Shown: positions 1-9,155, counted from the stretch's first letter. The stretch is DNA of 64,000 nt from an uncultured Clostridia bacterium (GCA_947585865.1 CANPXH010000003.1:62001-126000), one strand, 5' to 3'. Made by a program: numbers and translations. The notes: a model not told the origin generated them from the letters alone.

Positions 1-1347
1 GGTTATGAAGTTGCCGAACATCTTTATAACTCCGCCATTTTCACCTGAAAGAGTAGAGTGGTCACTTGAATCCACGTCATGGCCCTGATTACCTGTAATA
101 GCAGGATATCTGCAGTTATTGAAGTAGTTGTTCTGTACAAATATAGAAGAACCGTCTGCAGAACCTACGCCATACTTTGATATGCCGTCAAAGTAGTTAT
201 TGTAAACATGGATAGACATTTCTCTTACTCTCGGCATTCTTGAGTCTGAGTGATCAAACCAGTTGTGATGATATGTATTTGTTATACTGGGGCCGTCTCC
301 GCCCATACCGCAAAGAGAAGCCTTGCCGCTGTCATAGAAGTGGTTATATGATATAGTTGTATATCTTGTTCCACCCTTTAAATCAACTGTACCGTCACCC
401 TTTGCCTGGTCAGCGTCACCGCCGGGACCGCCGTAGAAAAATTCCATATTGTGGACCCATATGTTTTCATTACCTGTATCCAATGAAATACCGTCATCCA
501 TAAAGTCCATTATTGCAAAGTTTCTGAACTCAACATTCTTACAGTTTCTTGCAAGGAAGCCAAAACCGCTTACAACAGCGTCTTCACCAACGCCTTCGAC
601 AGTAACATCCATATGATAATAGCTGTCATCGCCCTTTATCTGGAGACCTTCCTCTGAAGAAGAGATCTTATCTAAGTCACTCTTTGTGACCTTGCCCAAA
701 ATACGGATAATAAGAGGCTCATGCTTGTCAAGCTTACTGTTCTTCTGCTTACGGTCAAGTATAGTCTGAAGACCCTTGTACTCTGTCTTTGCCGTACCTT
801 TGTCGTTGTAAAGCATTGCTGTTACAGTCTTAGCTGTCTTAGCTGTTACATAAAGTATCTGCGCATCCGCCTTAGGCGTACCGTCGTTATTGTATGCGCC
901 TACGCCCTCCGAATTGGTTGACTTAGATGAAAAAGCAGCGCCTGAACGGTCATGTGGCAAAACTTCAAGCGTATCCGTTACAAATGCCTTGCTTTCATCA
1001 AATTTACTTCCTACAACAGGAACTACCTTTATAACATAGCTTCCTGCCTTTAAGCCCAAAGCGTCTGCTCTGAAGCAATCGGAATACTTTCTTATAAGTT
1101 CATTGTCAAGTCTTTCATAAGCTGAATCAGCTGCGCTTGCTTCCTTTATATAAGCCGCATAGCCTTCTGCACCGGGAACAGACGTCCACTCCACATATGC
1201 AGATTCAAGCCAGCCGTCCTGCTTAAGAATATACGGACTTGTTGCCGCTGATACGGTAGTTGTAGCAACGTTTACCGCTATAAAGCTTGTCATAAGCATT
1301 ACAGCAGAGAGAACTAAGCTTAAAAGTCTTTTTAAACTTTTACTCAT
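1..1347 (-). CDS. Secreted pectate lyase, PL1 family (C-terminus cut by window edge)
   Basis: Reading leftward from an ATG at 1347, the frame stays open for 449 codons to the window edge, so the C-terminus is missing. The first 35 residues are a classic signal peptide (KRLL, hydrophobic core, VSAA). An Fn3-like segment follows (about residues 36-115), then a parallel beta-helix rich in N-Y-F and V-x-N-N repeats. The PL1 landmarks visible are the acidic calcium-site region (GGDADQAKGDGTVDLKGG) and the arginine loop SRMPRVR. The family cleaves polygalacturonate by beta-elimination outside the cell. A GGAGGAATTAACTG ribosome site precedes the start. Nothing suggests an operon with galE downstream of its promoter. 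The family call is firm; exact substrate preference is not visible. Confidence 0.88.
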   Translation of the reverse strand, partial: MSKSLKRLLSLVLSAVMLMTSFIAVNVATTTVSAATSPYILKQDGWLESAYVEWTSVPGAEGYAAYIKEASAADSAYERLDNELIRKYSDCFRADALGLKAGSYVIKVVPVVGSKFDESKAFVTDTLEVLPHDRSGAAFSSKSTNSEGVGAYNNDGTPKADAQILYVTAKTAKTVTAMLYNDKGTAKTEYKGLQTILDRKQKNSKLDKHEPLIIRILGKVTKSDLDKISSSEEGLQIKGDDSYYHMDVTVEGVGEDAVVSGFGFLARNCKNVEFRNFAIMDFMDDGISLDTGNENIWVHNMEFFYGGPGGDADQAKGDGTVDLKGGTRYTTISYNHFYDSGKASLCGMGGDGPSITNTYHHNWFDHSDSRMPRVREMSIHVYNNYFDGISKYGVGSADGSSIFVQNNYFNNCRYPAITGNQGHDVDSSDHSTLSGENGGVIKMFGNFIT

Positions 1348-1386
1348 CAGTTAATTCCTCCTTAAAAAATATGTAATCTGATTTTC

Positions 1387-1438
1387 CGTCAAATTGACGA
1401 TATAAATTCATTATACACCCTTTTTCATACAAAAACAA
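1387..1438 (-). promoter_or_regulatory. Promoter and 13-bp palindrome upstream of the pectate lyase
   Basis: On the minus strand TTGTTT (1433-1438), a 17-nt spacer and TATAAT (1410-1415) form a sigma-A-type promoter. Just downstream of the start point lies the palindrome CGTCAAATTGACG (1387-1399), which may be an operator for an unidentified regulator. Confidence 0.6.
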
Positions 1439-1495
1439 TTAAATTAATGTGAACATCTCTCTATAATTTTCACAATATTTCACCTGTTTTTTTGT

Positions 1496-2485
1496 CTATT
1501 TTTTATAGCCGTTTGGATGTGTGCTGTGCCATTTCCATGCTGTTTCTATTATGCGGGAAAGAGTATTGAAGCGAGGCTTCCAGCCCAATTCGCTTATTGC
1601 CTTTTCGCTTGAAGCTATAAGCGTTGAAGGATCGCCTGCACGCCTGCCCTCTGTAACTGCCTTTATCTCCTTTCCCGTTACCCTTCTTGCTTCTTCCACA
1701 ACCTCCCTTACGCTGAAGCCCTTGCCGTTGCCGAGATTGTAAACGGCGCTTGTGTTGTCTTTAAAAAGCTTCTCTATTGCCTTTATATGAGCATCGGCCA
1801 GATCGGTAACATGAATATAATCTCTTACGCAGGTACCGTCGGGGGTGGGGTAGTCGTCACCGAACATAGCTATCTGCTCTCTCTTTCCCAAAGCCACTTG
1901 TAATATAATAGGTATGAGATGGCTTTCGGGGGAATGATCCTCTCCTATATTTCCCGAAATATGCGCTCCTGCCGCATTGAAATATCTCAAGGCAACATAC
2001 TTGATGCCATAGGCATTGTCGCTCCACTTAAGTATTTTTTCAACGGTAAGCTTGCTTTCGCCGTAGGGATTGGTGGGAACAGTGGCATCGCTTTCCACAA
2101 TAGGTATATTTTCAGGCTCGCCGTAGGCAGCGGCAGTCGATGAAAATACTATTTTCTTTACCCCTGCCCTGTTCATAGCCTCCAGCAGTCTTATTGTGCC
2201 GTATACATTGTTGTCAAAATATTTAAGGGGCTGAGTTACGCTTTCGCCCACAAGCGAAAACGCAGCAAAATCTATGACCGCATCTATTTTATTTTCGCCG
2301 AAGACCTTGTCCAAAAACACGCTGTCTCTCAGATCTCCTTCATAAAAAGCGGCGTCTTTATGCACGGCTTCTCTGTGACCTTTCACAAGATTGTCCGCCA
2401 CAACTACACTGTGACCCTGTTCTATAAGCTCGTAGACCGTATGGCTTCCTATATATCCGGCGCCTCCGCATACAAGTACATTCAT
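1496..2485 (-). CDS. galE: UDP-glucose 4-epimerase
   Basis: A 329-residue extended short-chain dehydrogenase that interconverts UDP-glucose and UDP-galactose in the cytosol, feeding the Leloir pathway and cell-surface glycans. The NAD-binding GGAGYIGS motif is at residues 7-14. The SSTAAAYG stretch holds the catalytic Ser/Thr near residues 115-117, and the Tyr-x3-Lys pair is Y141/K145 (YGESK). Length is typical for GalE. The ATG is preceded by GAGGAGGAAACGTT. It appears monocistronic, with its own promoter at 2518-2546. No other Leloir gene is nearby. Confidence 0.93.
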   Translation of the reverse strand: MNVLVCGGAGYIGSHTVYELIEQGHSVVVADNLVKGHREAVHKDAAFYEGDLRDSVFLDKVFGENKIDAVIDFAAFSLVGESVTQPLKYFDNNVYGTIRLLEAMNRAGVKKIVFSSTAAAYGEPENIPIVESDATVPTNPYGESKLTVEKILKWSDNAYGIKYVALRYFNAAGAHISGNIGEDHSPESHLIPIILQVALGKREQIAMFGDDYPTPDGTCVRDYIHVTDLADAHIKAIEKLFKDNTSAVYNLGNGKGFSVREVVEEARRVTGKEIKAVTEGRRAGDPSTLIASSEKAISELGWKPRFNTLSRIIETAWKWHSTHPNGYKK

Positions 2486-2517
2486 AACGTTTCCTCCTCA
2501 GTTGTTTTATTTATATT

Positions 2518-2546
2518 ATAATACACCATATATCATCAATAGTCAA
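2518..2546 (-). promoter_or_regulatory. galE promoter
   Basis: Minus-strand TTGACT (2541-2546), 17-nt spacer, TATTAT (2518-2523), about 30 bp upstream of the galE ATG. Confidence 0.6.
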
Positions 2547-2555
2547 TTTATCCAT

Positions 2556-2592
2556 AAAAAAAGGGTGCTGCATTTCACGGATGCAGCATCCC
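2556..2592 (-). terminator. Rho-independent terminator of the deacetylase-like gene
   Basis: On the minus strand an 11-bp stem (GGATGCTGCAT pairing with ATGCAGCACC) is followed by seven Ts, immediately after the stop codon at 2595. Confidence 0.85.
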
Positions 2593-2594
2593 CA

Positions 2595-3863
2595 TTATCC
2601 GAGATCCGAAAATCTATATCCCATTTCGGTTATTTTATTCACTATTTGCGGAAGCTTGCCGTTAGGTGAATAATACCATATTATTTTATCTTCCTTTATA
2701 CTTACGGAGATCATATCCCTGTCTATTACGGGATGATAATAGAGGCTCATAGTGCAGCCATTTTTGCTGCATTGGTCTATTTTGTCAAATATACTGTTGT
2801 CCTCCGTGTTTGCGACATATCCTGCCGGCGTAGGTATATAGTATACTTTTTTGCCGGATCGCTCGGTATATGTCAGCACGTTTTTCCTGCTCTCGTTCGG
2901 GAAGCTCTGATATATAACATCGAAATAATGCTCCGCCATAAGAAGCTGAGATGTTGTTGCCCCATAGTGAGGAAACTCAAAAAACTCCGTTTTATATCCA
3001 AGCTTGGCTGCGGCCTGCTTTGCAAGTATCATTCTTCTTTGCTGATCGTTTGTGCCGTACAGCGTATTGCTTCCCCATTCCCAGCCTTCTCCGCTTACGG
3101 TATCGCCGTATTGATGAGTATAGCCGTGAAGTCCTATATGTCCGCCGTGATCTGCGATATAGTCCATAACATACAGGAAGTATGAATTATAAAGCCCCGT
3201 GTCGCTGCTCACATCATTCCAGTACGCCGCAGCGGGATCCGCATACACGGGTATCCATGCCACATAGTATTCCTGACCTCTCTCATACAAATACTGAGCC
3301 GTAAACCTGAGCTTCAAGAGCATATCGGCAGTATATTTAGGCGTCACAGCGGTATCCATACCGTCTGCCGCTATATCCTCAAGCCTTATATAAGCCTCTT
3401 TTCCCTCACCTGCACTTACGGGAATAACACTTGAACACCGGCATTCCAGTATCGATATTTTGTTTTTGCCGATATCTGCGCTTATGCAAAAGCCAAAGCT
3501 TTCCGCAAGCTCATAGACCGATATATATGCCTTTCCTTCAAAAGTGCATATTTCAGGCCTGTTGCTGCCTGTATTGCAGTTAAAAAATTCCCTTTTGCCT
3601 CCAAGCCTTACGGAATACGTGTTATAGGCATATCTCCATTCTCCGCCCATATTTTCCGCTGCTTCATCTATAGGTATGCATAGTCTGCCGTTGCAGAAAA
3701 CCGCATCTGTCCTTACATTCTTTTTCCTTGCGTAATCGATCACAACAACGGTTTTTTTGCATACCTGCTCCACAGGCGGCTCGGCATAAGGCAAATAGTC
3801 CGCATATACGCTTTGTATATTAAAGCATATGCAAAGTGCAAGCAGTATAAATAATTTTTTCAT
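2595..3863 (-). CDS. Secreted polysaccharide-deacetylase-like protein (DUF2334 type) with stalk domain
   Basis: The start is placed at 3863 (AAAGGATAG ribosome site, then MKKLF and a signal peptide ending ...VYA). This gives 422 residues; a longer in-frame start at 3932 would bury the signal peptide. Residues about 30-140 resemble the stalk domain of Clostridial surface proteins (IPIDEAAENMGG, ISVYELAESFG, tandem copper-amine-oxidase-N-like halves). The rest resembles NodB-fold DUF2334 proteins: HIGLHGYTHQYGD supplies the metal-type histidines, and a late YYHP motif completes the fold. A role in trimming acetylated polysaccharide at the cell surface is inferred. The catalytic Asp pattern cannot be assigned with certainty. 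Confidence 0.7.
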   Translation of the reverse strand: MKKLFILLALCICFNIQSVYADYLPYAEPPVEQVCKKTVVVIDYARKKNVRTDAVFCNGRLCIPIDEAAENMGGEWRYAYNTYSVRLGGKREFFNCNTGSNRPEICTFEGKAYISVYELAESFGFCISADIGKNKISILECRCSSVIPVSAGEGKEAYIRLEDIAADGMDTAVTPKYTADMLLKLRFTAQYLYERGQEYYVAWIPVYADPAAAYWNDVSSDTGLYNSYFLYVMDYIADHGGHIGLHGYTHQYGDTVSGEGWEWGSNTLYGTNDQQRRMILAKQAAAKLGYKTEFFEFPHYGATTSQLLMAEHYFDVIYQSFPNESRKNVLTYTERSGKKVYYIPTPAGYVANTEDNSIFDKIDQCSKNGCTMSLYYHPVIDRDMISVSIKEDKIIWYYSPNGKLPQIVNKITEMGYRFSDLG

Positions 3864-4051
3864 ATCAACTATCCTTTGTTTTTCAATTAGGATAGAAATG
3901 GTGTGCCCTTGTATAACGATAGCATATATCAATACATGAGCATATCACTATCTTATCCCCGGCAAAAATTAAAGCGAACTTTATTTTCGCCCTCAAATAA
4001 GATATATTATACATCATTTATTATACATATGCAATATTGCATTTTGAGAAT

Positions 4052-4801
4052 TTAATATATCCAAACGGCAGAGTTTTCCTCAATATTGTCGAAAAACCAC
4101 TTGGCATCCTCAACGCTCATACGCACACAGCCGCTGGAGTGCTTCTGCCCCAAAACAGGATCGGTTATGTTCCTGTTTTTATCCATTGCCACGGAATGGA
4201 AGAGATAGCTTCCGTTAAATCTCACCCAGTACATTGCTCCGCTGCCGAGCCTTTCGGAATAAAACCACGTTCCACGTTCACCTATTTTAAAGTGACCTCT
4301 TGTAGTAGGCGACTTGTTCATGCCCGTAGCACACAGTATACGTCTTTCCACCTTCCAGCTTCCCTTGCTGCCCTTGAGTACATATATCCTCTGTCTGTCA
4401 ATATCCACCCAAACAAAGTGTTGGGTTTCGCTAGCAATATTATTATTGGCATGATCCTCTATTATATTATTGGAAAGTACTGAGGTATCTGCCGGTCTAT
4501 CCCTTGGTATATCCAGGGCTTCGGCCTTTACCCAGCCCAAGCGGTTTTTATATCTGACATAATACCATTTCGTGCCTCTGTCCTTAAGTATTTCCACTTT
4601 TGTGCCGGAGATTATCATGTCATTGGCCTTTCCGTTTATTTCCTCATATACCACTGCGCCTTGAGGCACGCTGGCAAATACAGGCGACGGCTTTAAAAAA
4701 AGCGGCGTATCCTCGGCACGTATCATTTTGAAAGTAAATATGCACACAGTCAGTGCCAAGGCTGCGGCGGACAAGCCGAATATCAACATTTTTCCCTTCA
4801 A
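4052..4801 (-). CDS. L,D-transpeptidase (YkuD fold) with SH3-like domain
   Basis: A 249-residue exported enzyme. Residues 5-28 form an N-terminal membrane anchor or signal, followed by a bacterial SH3 domain (about 40-100, ending GWVKAEAL) and a YkuD catalytic domain (about 128-249). The signature HSSGCVRMS carries the nucleophile Cys225, with an upstream catalytic-type His in YLFHSV. The family makes 3-3 peptidoglycan cross-links or attaches proteins to the wall. The start is a TTG at 4801 because GAGGTG lies six bases upstream; an ATG four codons in (4789) is the alternative. It is divergent from nadB. Confidence 0.88.
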   Translation of the reverse strand: MKGKMLIFGLSAAALALTVCIFTFKMIRAEDTPLFLKPSPVFASVPQGAVVYEEINGKANDMIISGTKVEILKDRGTKWYYVRYKNRLGWVKAEALDIPRDRPADTSVLSNNIIEDHANNNIASETQHFVWVDIDRQRIYVLKGSKGSWKVERRILCATGMNKSPTTRGHFKIGERGTWFYSERLGSGAMYWVRFNGSYLFHSVAMDKNRNITDPVLGQKHSSGCVRMSVEDAKWFFDNIEENSAVWIY

Positions 4802-4936
4802 AAAAACACCTCTTTCCCTTATAAATTATGACTATATACAAAATATTTATACTTATTTATAAATATAAACTTGAATTTTTGCATATTTAGTGTAAAATGT
4901 AATTATAGAAACAATTAATAAGGGCGAGGAAAGCTT

Positions 4937-6412
4937 ATGATAAAAACAGACATACTTATAATCGGCTCAGGAATAGGCGCATTGAGCGTAGCCTCCGAGC
5001 TTTGCAAATTTCACAGAAAAGTAACCGTAATAACAAAGGCGCTTACAAAGTCCTGTAATTCCTCACTGGCACAGGGCGGTATATCCGTTGCCCTTTCAGA
5101 GGAGGATAACTATGACCTCCACTATAAGGATACCATGACGGCAGGCTGCAATATAAACGACTCAGACGCAGTGCTGAAGCTGGTATCAACAGCTCCCAAG
5201 GTGATAAAGGAATTTATAGATACGGGTATGGTATTTGACAAAGATGAGAACGGCAATCTTGCCTTCGGCAGAGAAGGCGCTCACAGTCTCAACAGGATAA
5301 TACACGCAGGCGGTGACAGGACCGGCCTTCGTGTTGTAGAGCAGCTTTTGAGAAATATCACAACAGACGTTACCATTATACAAAACGAAATGGCTCTTGA
5401 CCTTCGTGTAAAAGACGGCAAGTGTTCAGGCGTCATAACTAGAAATTCCGACGGCAGCATACACTGCTACCATGCCAACTACACTATACTTGCCACAGGC
5501 GGTATAGGCCAGCTTTATCCCTCTACATCCAATGACATCACAATAACGGGCGACGGGATATCTATGGCATATCGTGCAGGCTGTAAGCTCAAAAATCTGG
5601 AATTCATACAGTTCCACCCCACTATGCTCACCATAGACGGCAAGGCCTACGGCCTTGTGTCCGAGGCAGTGAGAGGAGCAGGCGGAGTGCTTGTAAATGA
5701 CAAGGGGGAAAAAATAATGGAGGGCGTGCATCCTCAAAAAGATCTTGCGCCACGAGACGTAGTATCCAGAGAGGTCTATGCCCATTACTTGAAAGGGGAA
5801 AAAATATATCTCGATATAAGCAATGTATCCGATTTCAGAAAGAAATTCCCCACTGTTACCGAGATATGCGAGGAACACGGCATCGACCCTGACAACAAGC
5901 TTTTGCCTGTTGCTCCCGGCGCTCACTTCCATATGGGCGGCATAGAAGCGACTCCCGAAGGCATCACAAATATAAAGGGGCTGTTTGCTGTGGGCGAAGT
6001 GGCCTGCACAGGCGTACACGGCGCCAACAGACTTGCGAGCAATTCCCTGCTTGAGGGCATAGTATTCGGCAAGCTTACGGCGGACTATATATTGGAACAC
6101 AAAATAGCTGCCGAGGAGATCACCGATGAGCCTTCGCCCTATACCGTAGGCACTCTTCCCGAAAAGGCCGAGATACAAAGACAGATGATGGAATTTGTGG
6201 GCATAGTGCGGCACTCAAGCAAGATGCGGGAAATAATAGACTGGTTCGAGCAGTATATGCCCGACCATAAGGATTTCGTAAAGCTCAATACGGAAAAGAC
6301 CACAAACAAGCAGTATGAGATTTACAATATGCTCACGGCAGGCTGGCTCATTGCAAAGGCCGCAGCCCAAAGGCATGACAGTATAGGCGCTCACTATATG
6401 GTAGAGGAATGA
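4937..6412 (+). CDS. nadB: L-aspartate oxidase
   Basis: A 491-residue FAD enzyme that oxidises L-aspartate to iminoaspartate, the first step of de novo NAD synthesis. The N-terminal dinucleotide motif IGSGIGALS (residues 8-16), SLAQGGIS, the HAGGDRTG segment, ATGGIGQLYPSTSN and the HFHMGGIEA and ANRLASNSLLEG motifs are all those of the succinate dehydrogenase/NadB flavoprotein family. NadB, rather than fumarate reductase, is favoured by the SLAQGG and SNSLLE contexts and the length. A GAGGAAAGCTT ribosome site precedes the ATG. nadA and nadC are not adjacent, which is unusual since they commonly form an operon. Confidence 0.92.
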   Translation: MIKTDILIIGSGIGALSVASELCKFHRKVTVITKALTKSCNSSLAQGGISVALSEEDNYDLHYKDTMTAGCNINDSDAVLKLVSTAPKVIKEFIDTGMVFDKDENGNLAFGREGAHSLNRIIHAGGDRTGLRVVEQLLRNITTDVTIIQNEMALDLRVKDGKCSGVITRNSDGSIHCYHANYTILATGGIGQLYPSTSNDITITGDGISMAYRAGCKLKNLEFIQFHPTMLTIDGKAYGLVSEAVRGAGGVLVNDKGEKIMEGVHPQKDLAPRDVVSREVYAHYLKGEKIYLDISNVSDFRKKFPTVTEICEEHGIDPDNKLLPVAPGAHFHMGGIEATPEGITNIKGLFAVGEVACTGVHGANRLASNSLLEGIVFGKLTADYILEHKIAAEEITDEPSPYTVGTLPEKAEIQRQMMEFVGIVRHSSKMREIIDWFEQYMPDHKDFVKLNTEKTTNKQYEIYNMLTAGWLIAKAAAQRHDSIGAHYMVEE

Positions 6413-6509
6413 TGCTTCCGCCCTTTATCATTGGTATCCGCTATGCTTTTTAAGGCTGTTCTCTGTTTTGATTTAAATTTTTTGATGAAATGGTAATTTT
6501 ACAAAGTAA

Positions 6510-6550
6510 GGCGGAAATACCGCATATGAGCGCGGTATTCCCGCCTTTTA
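6510..6550 (+). terminator. nadB terminator
   Basis: A 14-bp stem (GGCGGAAATACCGC with GCGGTATTCCCGCC, one G-T pair) with an 8-nt loop is followed by TTTTATAT, about 100 bp after the nadB stop. Confidence 0.85.
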
Positions 6551-6578
6551 TATATCGCTGATATATCTTGCAAAAAGG

Positions 6579-6885
6579 CTATCGCTTTTGTTCCAAAAGC
6601 GATAGACTCAGACTGTCGAAAAAACAATATTTTGAGAGTAAATATGAATTAAAATAAAGAACAGCCTGCAAAAAAGCGTCGCAGACTATAATCCGCAAGG
6701 CGAGCTTTGCCCGCCTGAGGACAGGAACTTTTCTGTAATTTAGGCACTTGTGCCTAAATTGCGGAAAACACGGCTGGTTCCTTCTTTAGATAACTGAAAG
6801 AAATGCCAGAAAGCATTTCTTTCAAGCGTGTCGATAAAATCGACACGCTAAAGGCTATCGCTTTTGTTCCAAAAGCGATAGCCTT
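6579..6885. repeat. Cluster of perfect hairpins between convergent genes
   Basis: This gene-free stretch (6413-6950 has no credible gene) holds at least five stem-loops. An 11-bp stem around GTTCC is at 6579-6605. A TTTAGGCAC/GTGCCTAAA hairpin is near 6739-6760. Three perfect stems then lie back to back: 6796-6823 (GAAAGAAATGC), 6825-6849 (AGCGTGTCGAT) and 6851-6885 (15 bp, AAGGCTATCGCTTTT). The first and last share the core CTATCGCTTTTGTTCCAAAA as a direct repeat. They sit between the ends of nadB and the leftward transglutaminase gene, so bidirectional termination is possible, but the number of units suggests a dispersed palindromic repeat. Confidence 0.75.
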
Positions 6886-6950
6886 ATACATTGGGGAAGT
6901 TTTAGATTTTATATTTATTGAAAATTATTTACACATATTATATCCAAGTA

Positions 6951-7706
6951 TTATGCAATACCCATATCGAAAGTGCTGTCAGCGCACTGTACAACAGAAG
7001 TACCGCCGTTGTGACCCATGAGGTTGAAGAAAGAATCGCTCTTCATGAAGTTGTCGTAGCTTACAGTCTGCATGCTCTCTGTGTAGTTCTCATCCCAAGT
7101 TACGTCAACGTTGTACCACTTGCCGTCGATCTGTACTGCATTCCACTGATGATTCATAGTCTTGCTTGTAACAAGCTGGCAGGGGATACCAAGCTGATCC
7201 ATTACCATCTTGTAGCCTAAAGAATAGCCGCCGCAAACGCCCTTGCCCTTAACAAGAAGGTCATAGCTTGTAGTCATTGCCATTGAATGATCGTACTCGG
7301 TGTTGTTTATGAAGTAATCATGAACTGCCTTAGCCTTATCAAGGTTAGTAGCCTCGCCTGCTGCTGCCTGAGCGATCTTAGCAACTGCTGCGCTCATCTC
7401 TGCACGGCACTTAGCGATGTCGTTCTTGCTGCTTGTATAAGTTACGTTAAGAGCAACTGCTGTGTTGCCGTCTACTGTACATCCAACGCTTTCATCTACA
7501 CAGAAGAAGTCGGGATCGCTGTTCATAAGATCGAAGTAAGCGTCCATTGCCTCATCGGGAGTTGCGTTGAAGCTGCTGATATCGATAGTTTCTTCACAAG
7601 CGTCTACGCCTGCTGCGATAGCGCTCTTTAAATCTGCTGCGCTTACTGTAGCTGCAGCCATTACCATTGTTAAGATAGTTGTACATACGAACATTAATTT
7701 CTTCAT
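6951..7706 (-). CDS. Secreted transglutaminase-like cysteine protease-fold protein
   Basis: The start is set at 7706 (GGAGGTGGCATTAAT before ATG, then MKKLMF and a signal peptide ending VSAA). The product has 251 residues. The transglutaminase-like core carries the Cys-His-Asp triad: Cys158 in KGVCGGYS, His187 in NHQWNAV and Asp201 in VDVTWD, after the usual AKAVHDYFINNTEYD segment. Such bacterial proteins act as peptidases or cross-linkers at the envelope; the actual reaction is not visible. The mRNA leader (7707-8048) contains a c-di-GMP-I aptamer and a terminator, so expression is predicted to respond to c-di-GMP. A second member of the fold is encoded at 9156-10415. Confidence 0.87.
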   Translation of the reverse strand: MKKLMFVCTTILTMVMAAATVSAADLKSAIAAGVDACEETIDISSFNATPDEAMDAYFDLMNSDPDFFCVDESVGCTVDGNTAVALNVTYTSSKNDIAKCRAEMSAAVAKIAQAAAGEATNLDKAKAVHDYFINNTEYDHSMAMTTSYDLLVKGKGVCGGYSLGYKMVMDQLGIPCQLVTSKTMNHQWNAVQIDGKWYNVDVTWDENYTESMQTVSYDNFMKSDSFFNLMGHNGGTSVVQCADSTFDMGIA

Positions 7707-7742
7707 ATTAATGCCACCTCCATTGATTTTTTTGCACAAAAC

Positions 7743-7776
7743 TAAAAAAACGCTGCCCGATATGAGTGGCAACGCA
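7743..7776 (-). terminator. Leader terminator, likely expression platform of the riboswitch
   Basis: On the minus strand CGTTGCC pairs with GGCAGCG around an ACTCATATC loop and is followed by seven Ts. It lies between the aptamer and the start codon at 7706, so read-through here would be needed for expression. Confidence 0.75.
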
Positions 7777-7879
7777 AATGTCGTATAGGTATCAACTATC
7801 TGCTGGGGTATACCAATAACACCTATTATAGTGGAGGTACACTTTAGCTTACAGTACTAGCCTATAAGACTACTGTTCT

Positions 7880-7975
7880 ACTGAACAGGCAACCGGCTGT
7901 CATTGCTTCGGGGGAAGCTTTAGACCCTTGGCTTTGCGTCCTTACCTTTCGATAAGTTTGCCCATTATTTAGTTG
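7880..7975 (-). promoter_or_regulatory. Cyclic di-GMP-I (GEMM) riboswitch aptamer
   Basis: The minus strand reads GGGCAAAC, then a GAAA-capped stem (CTTATCGAAAGGTAAG), GGACGCAAAGCC, AAGGGTCTAAAGC, and ends with GCCGGTTGCC. These are the invariant GEMM elements in order: the GNRA tetraloop, its receptor side with the GGACGCAAAGCC joining strand, and the closing CCGG-GTTGCC. The aptamer sits 170-270 nt upstream of the transglutaminase start, with a terminator between them. Known GEMM-I riboswitches bind c-di-GMP; whether binding turns this gene on or off depends on pairing with the terminator and is not settled by eye. Confidence 0.93.
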
Positions 7976-8049
7976 GTTAAAAAGCCAATAAATGATGGCA
8001 TATCTTTTTTGTATCGGATGTGTTGTGTTCACTGCTTCGATACACCTAT

Positions 8050-8078
8050 ATACTACCACTATTATTCAGTAAATGCAA
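8050..8078 (-). promoter_or_regulatory. Probable promoter of the riboswitch leader
   Basis: Minus-strand TTGCAT (8073-8078), 17-nt spacer, TAGTAT (8050-8055). Transcription would begin near 8043. The leader then starts with a GTATCG...CGATAC hairpin (about 8012-8047) before the aptamer. Confidence 0.5.
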
Positions 8079-8136
8079 TAGGCAAATTGCATAAATAAAA
8101 TATTTTTTTACACAATTTGCCATACATTTTGCACAA

Positions 8137-9150
8137 TCATCTGTATTTATAAGCCATACAACACAGCTTCAGAGCGTTTATACCGCTTTTTCCTTCGGCT
8201 ATGAGCGGCGTTCCCCTTTCGATATGCTCGGCAAAATTGCGGAACATGGCGATATAGGGATCCGTATTGTCCTCCATACGGAACCTTTCTGCGCTGTATT
8301 CAAGCTTTTCGCCTGTGTTCACATCGGCAGTGTTTATATATTCCCTGCTGTCTGCATACCTTATATATTCTATCTCTTCATCGATAAGCGTTATCCTGCC
8401 CTTTGTGCCCGTTATTTCAAAACGGTTCCCGCCTCGGGGCTCTCCCGTGCTTATTATAAATACTCCCGTCATATCGGGATATTTCATAAACAGGGTCGCT
8501 TCGTCTTCCACATCAAAGTCATTGTACTTTCCGGTCTCTATATCCGCAAATATACTGTCGGGCATACCGAAATACCACTGCCACAGATCCAAAAGATGCT
8601 GCCCCTGGTTGATAAGAGCGCCGCCGCCTTCTCCGTCTATAGTGCTTCGCCAGCTTGAAGAATCGTGATAGTGCTTCGTTCTGAAATAGCCGCTGCTTTC
8701 AAAAAGGACTCTTTCTATATGGCCAAGCTCGCCGCTGTCTATTTTTTCCTTTATCCATCTGTACTTGCCCACGGCTCTTAAATGGAACATGACCGCAAAA
8801 GTATTGTTCCCTGCACATCTTATCATTTCCTCGGCTTGATACAGCTCTGTGGAAAGGGGCTTTTCGCAAAATACATTCTTCCCCTTTTCAAAGGCCCTCA
8901 TCACAGTATCGTAATGAGCCTTATGAGGTGTTGCCACAATAACGGCATCGAAATTGCCGCTGTCCGCAAACATTTCATCTTCGCTTCGGTATATCCTGAC
9001 GCCCTTTAGCTCCGCATCTGCCCACGAAGCGGAAGCATCGCTTCTTACGCACACTCCCGTAAGCTCCATAGCGCTTACATCATTATTCCAAAGCATACGG
9101 GCATACTTCCTTCCCTGCATACCCAATCCTATGATGACTGTTCTTATCAT
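8137..9150 (-). CDS. Gfo/Idh/MocA-family NAD(P)-dependent oxidoreductase
   Basis: A 337-residue cytosolic oxidoreductase, probably acting on a sugar or inositol-like substrate. The Rossmann motif GLGMQG is at residues 8-13 and the family hallmark EKP at 96-98. A GGGALINQGQHLLD segment carries the usual catalytic-type His region near residue 180. The ATG at 9150 follows AAGGAAGTGACTGCT at good spacing; a GTG nine bases upstream is in frame but lies inside that ribosome site. It starts five bases after the stop of the transglutaminase-like gene at 9156, so the two are co-transcribed. The substrate cannot be told from sequence. Confidence 0.85.
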   Translation of the reverse strand: MIRTVIIGLGMQGRKYARMLWNNDVSAMELTGVCVRSDASASWADAELKGVRIYRSEDEMFADSGNFDAVIVATPHKAHYDTVMRAFEKGKNVFCEKPLSTELYQAEEMIRCAGNNTFAVMFHLRAVGKYRWIKEKIDSGELGHIERVLFESSGYFRTKHYHDSSSWRSTIDGEGGGALINQGQHLLDLWQWYFGMPDSIFADIETGKYNDFDVEDEATLFMKYPDMTGVFIISTGEPRGGNRFEITGTKGRITLIDEEIEYIRYADSREYINTADVNTGEKLEYSAERFRMEDNTDPYIAMFRNFAEHIERGTPLIAEGKSGINALKLCCMAYKYR

Positions 9151-9155
9151 AGCAG

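Noticed and set aside
721..921. 66-codon plus-strand frame
   Set aside because: It lies antisense within the pectate lyase gene and has no ribosome site.
5426..6214. 262-codon open frame on the minus strand inside nadB
   Set aside because: It is a shadow of a well-conserved gene; composition rich in Tyr, His and Cys without any motif.
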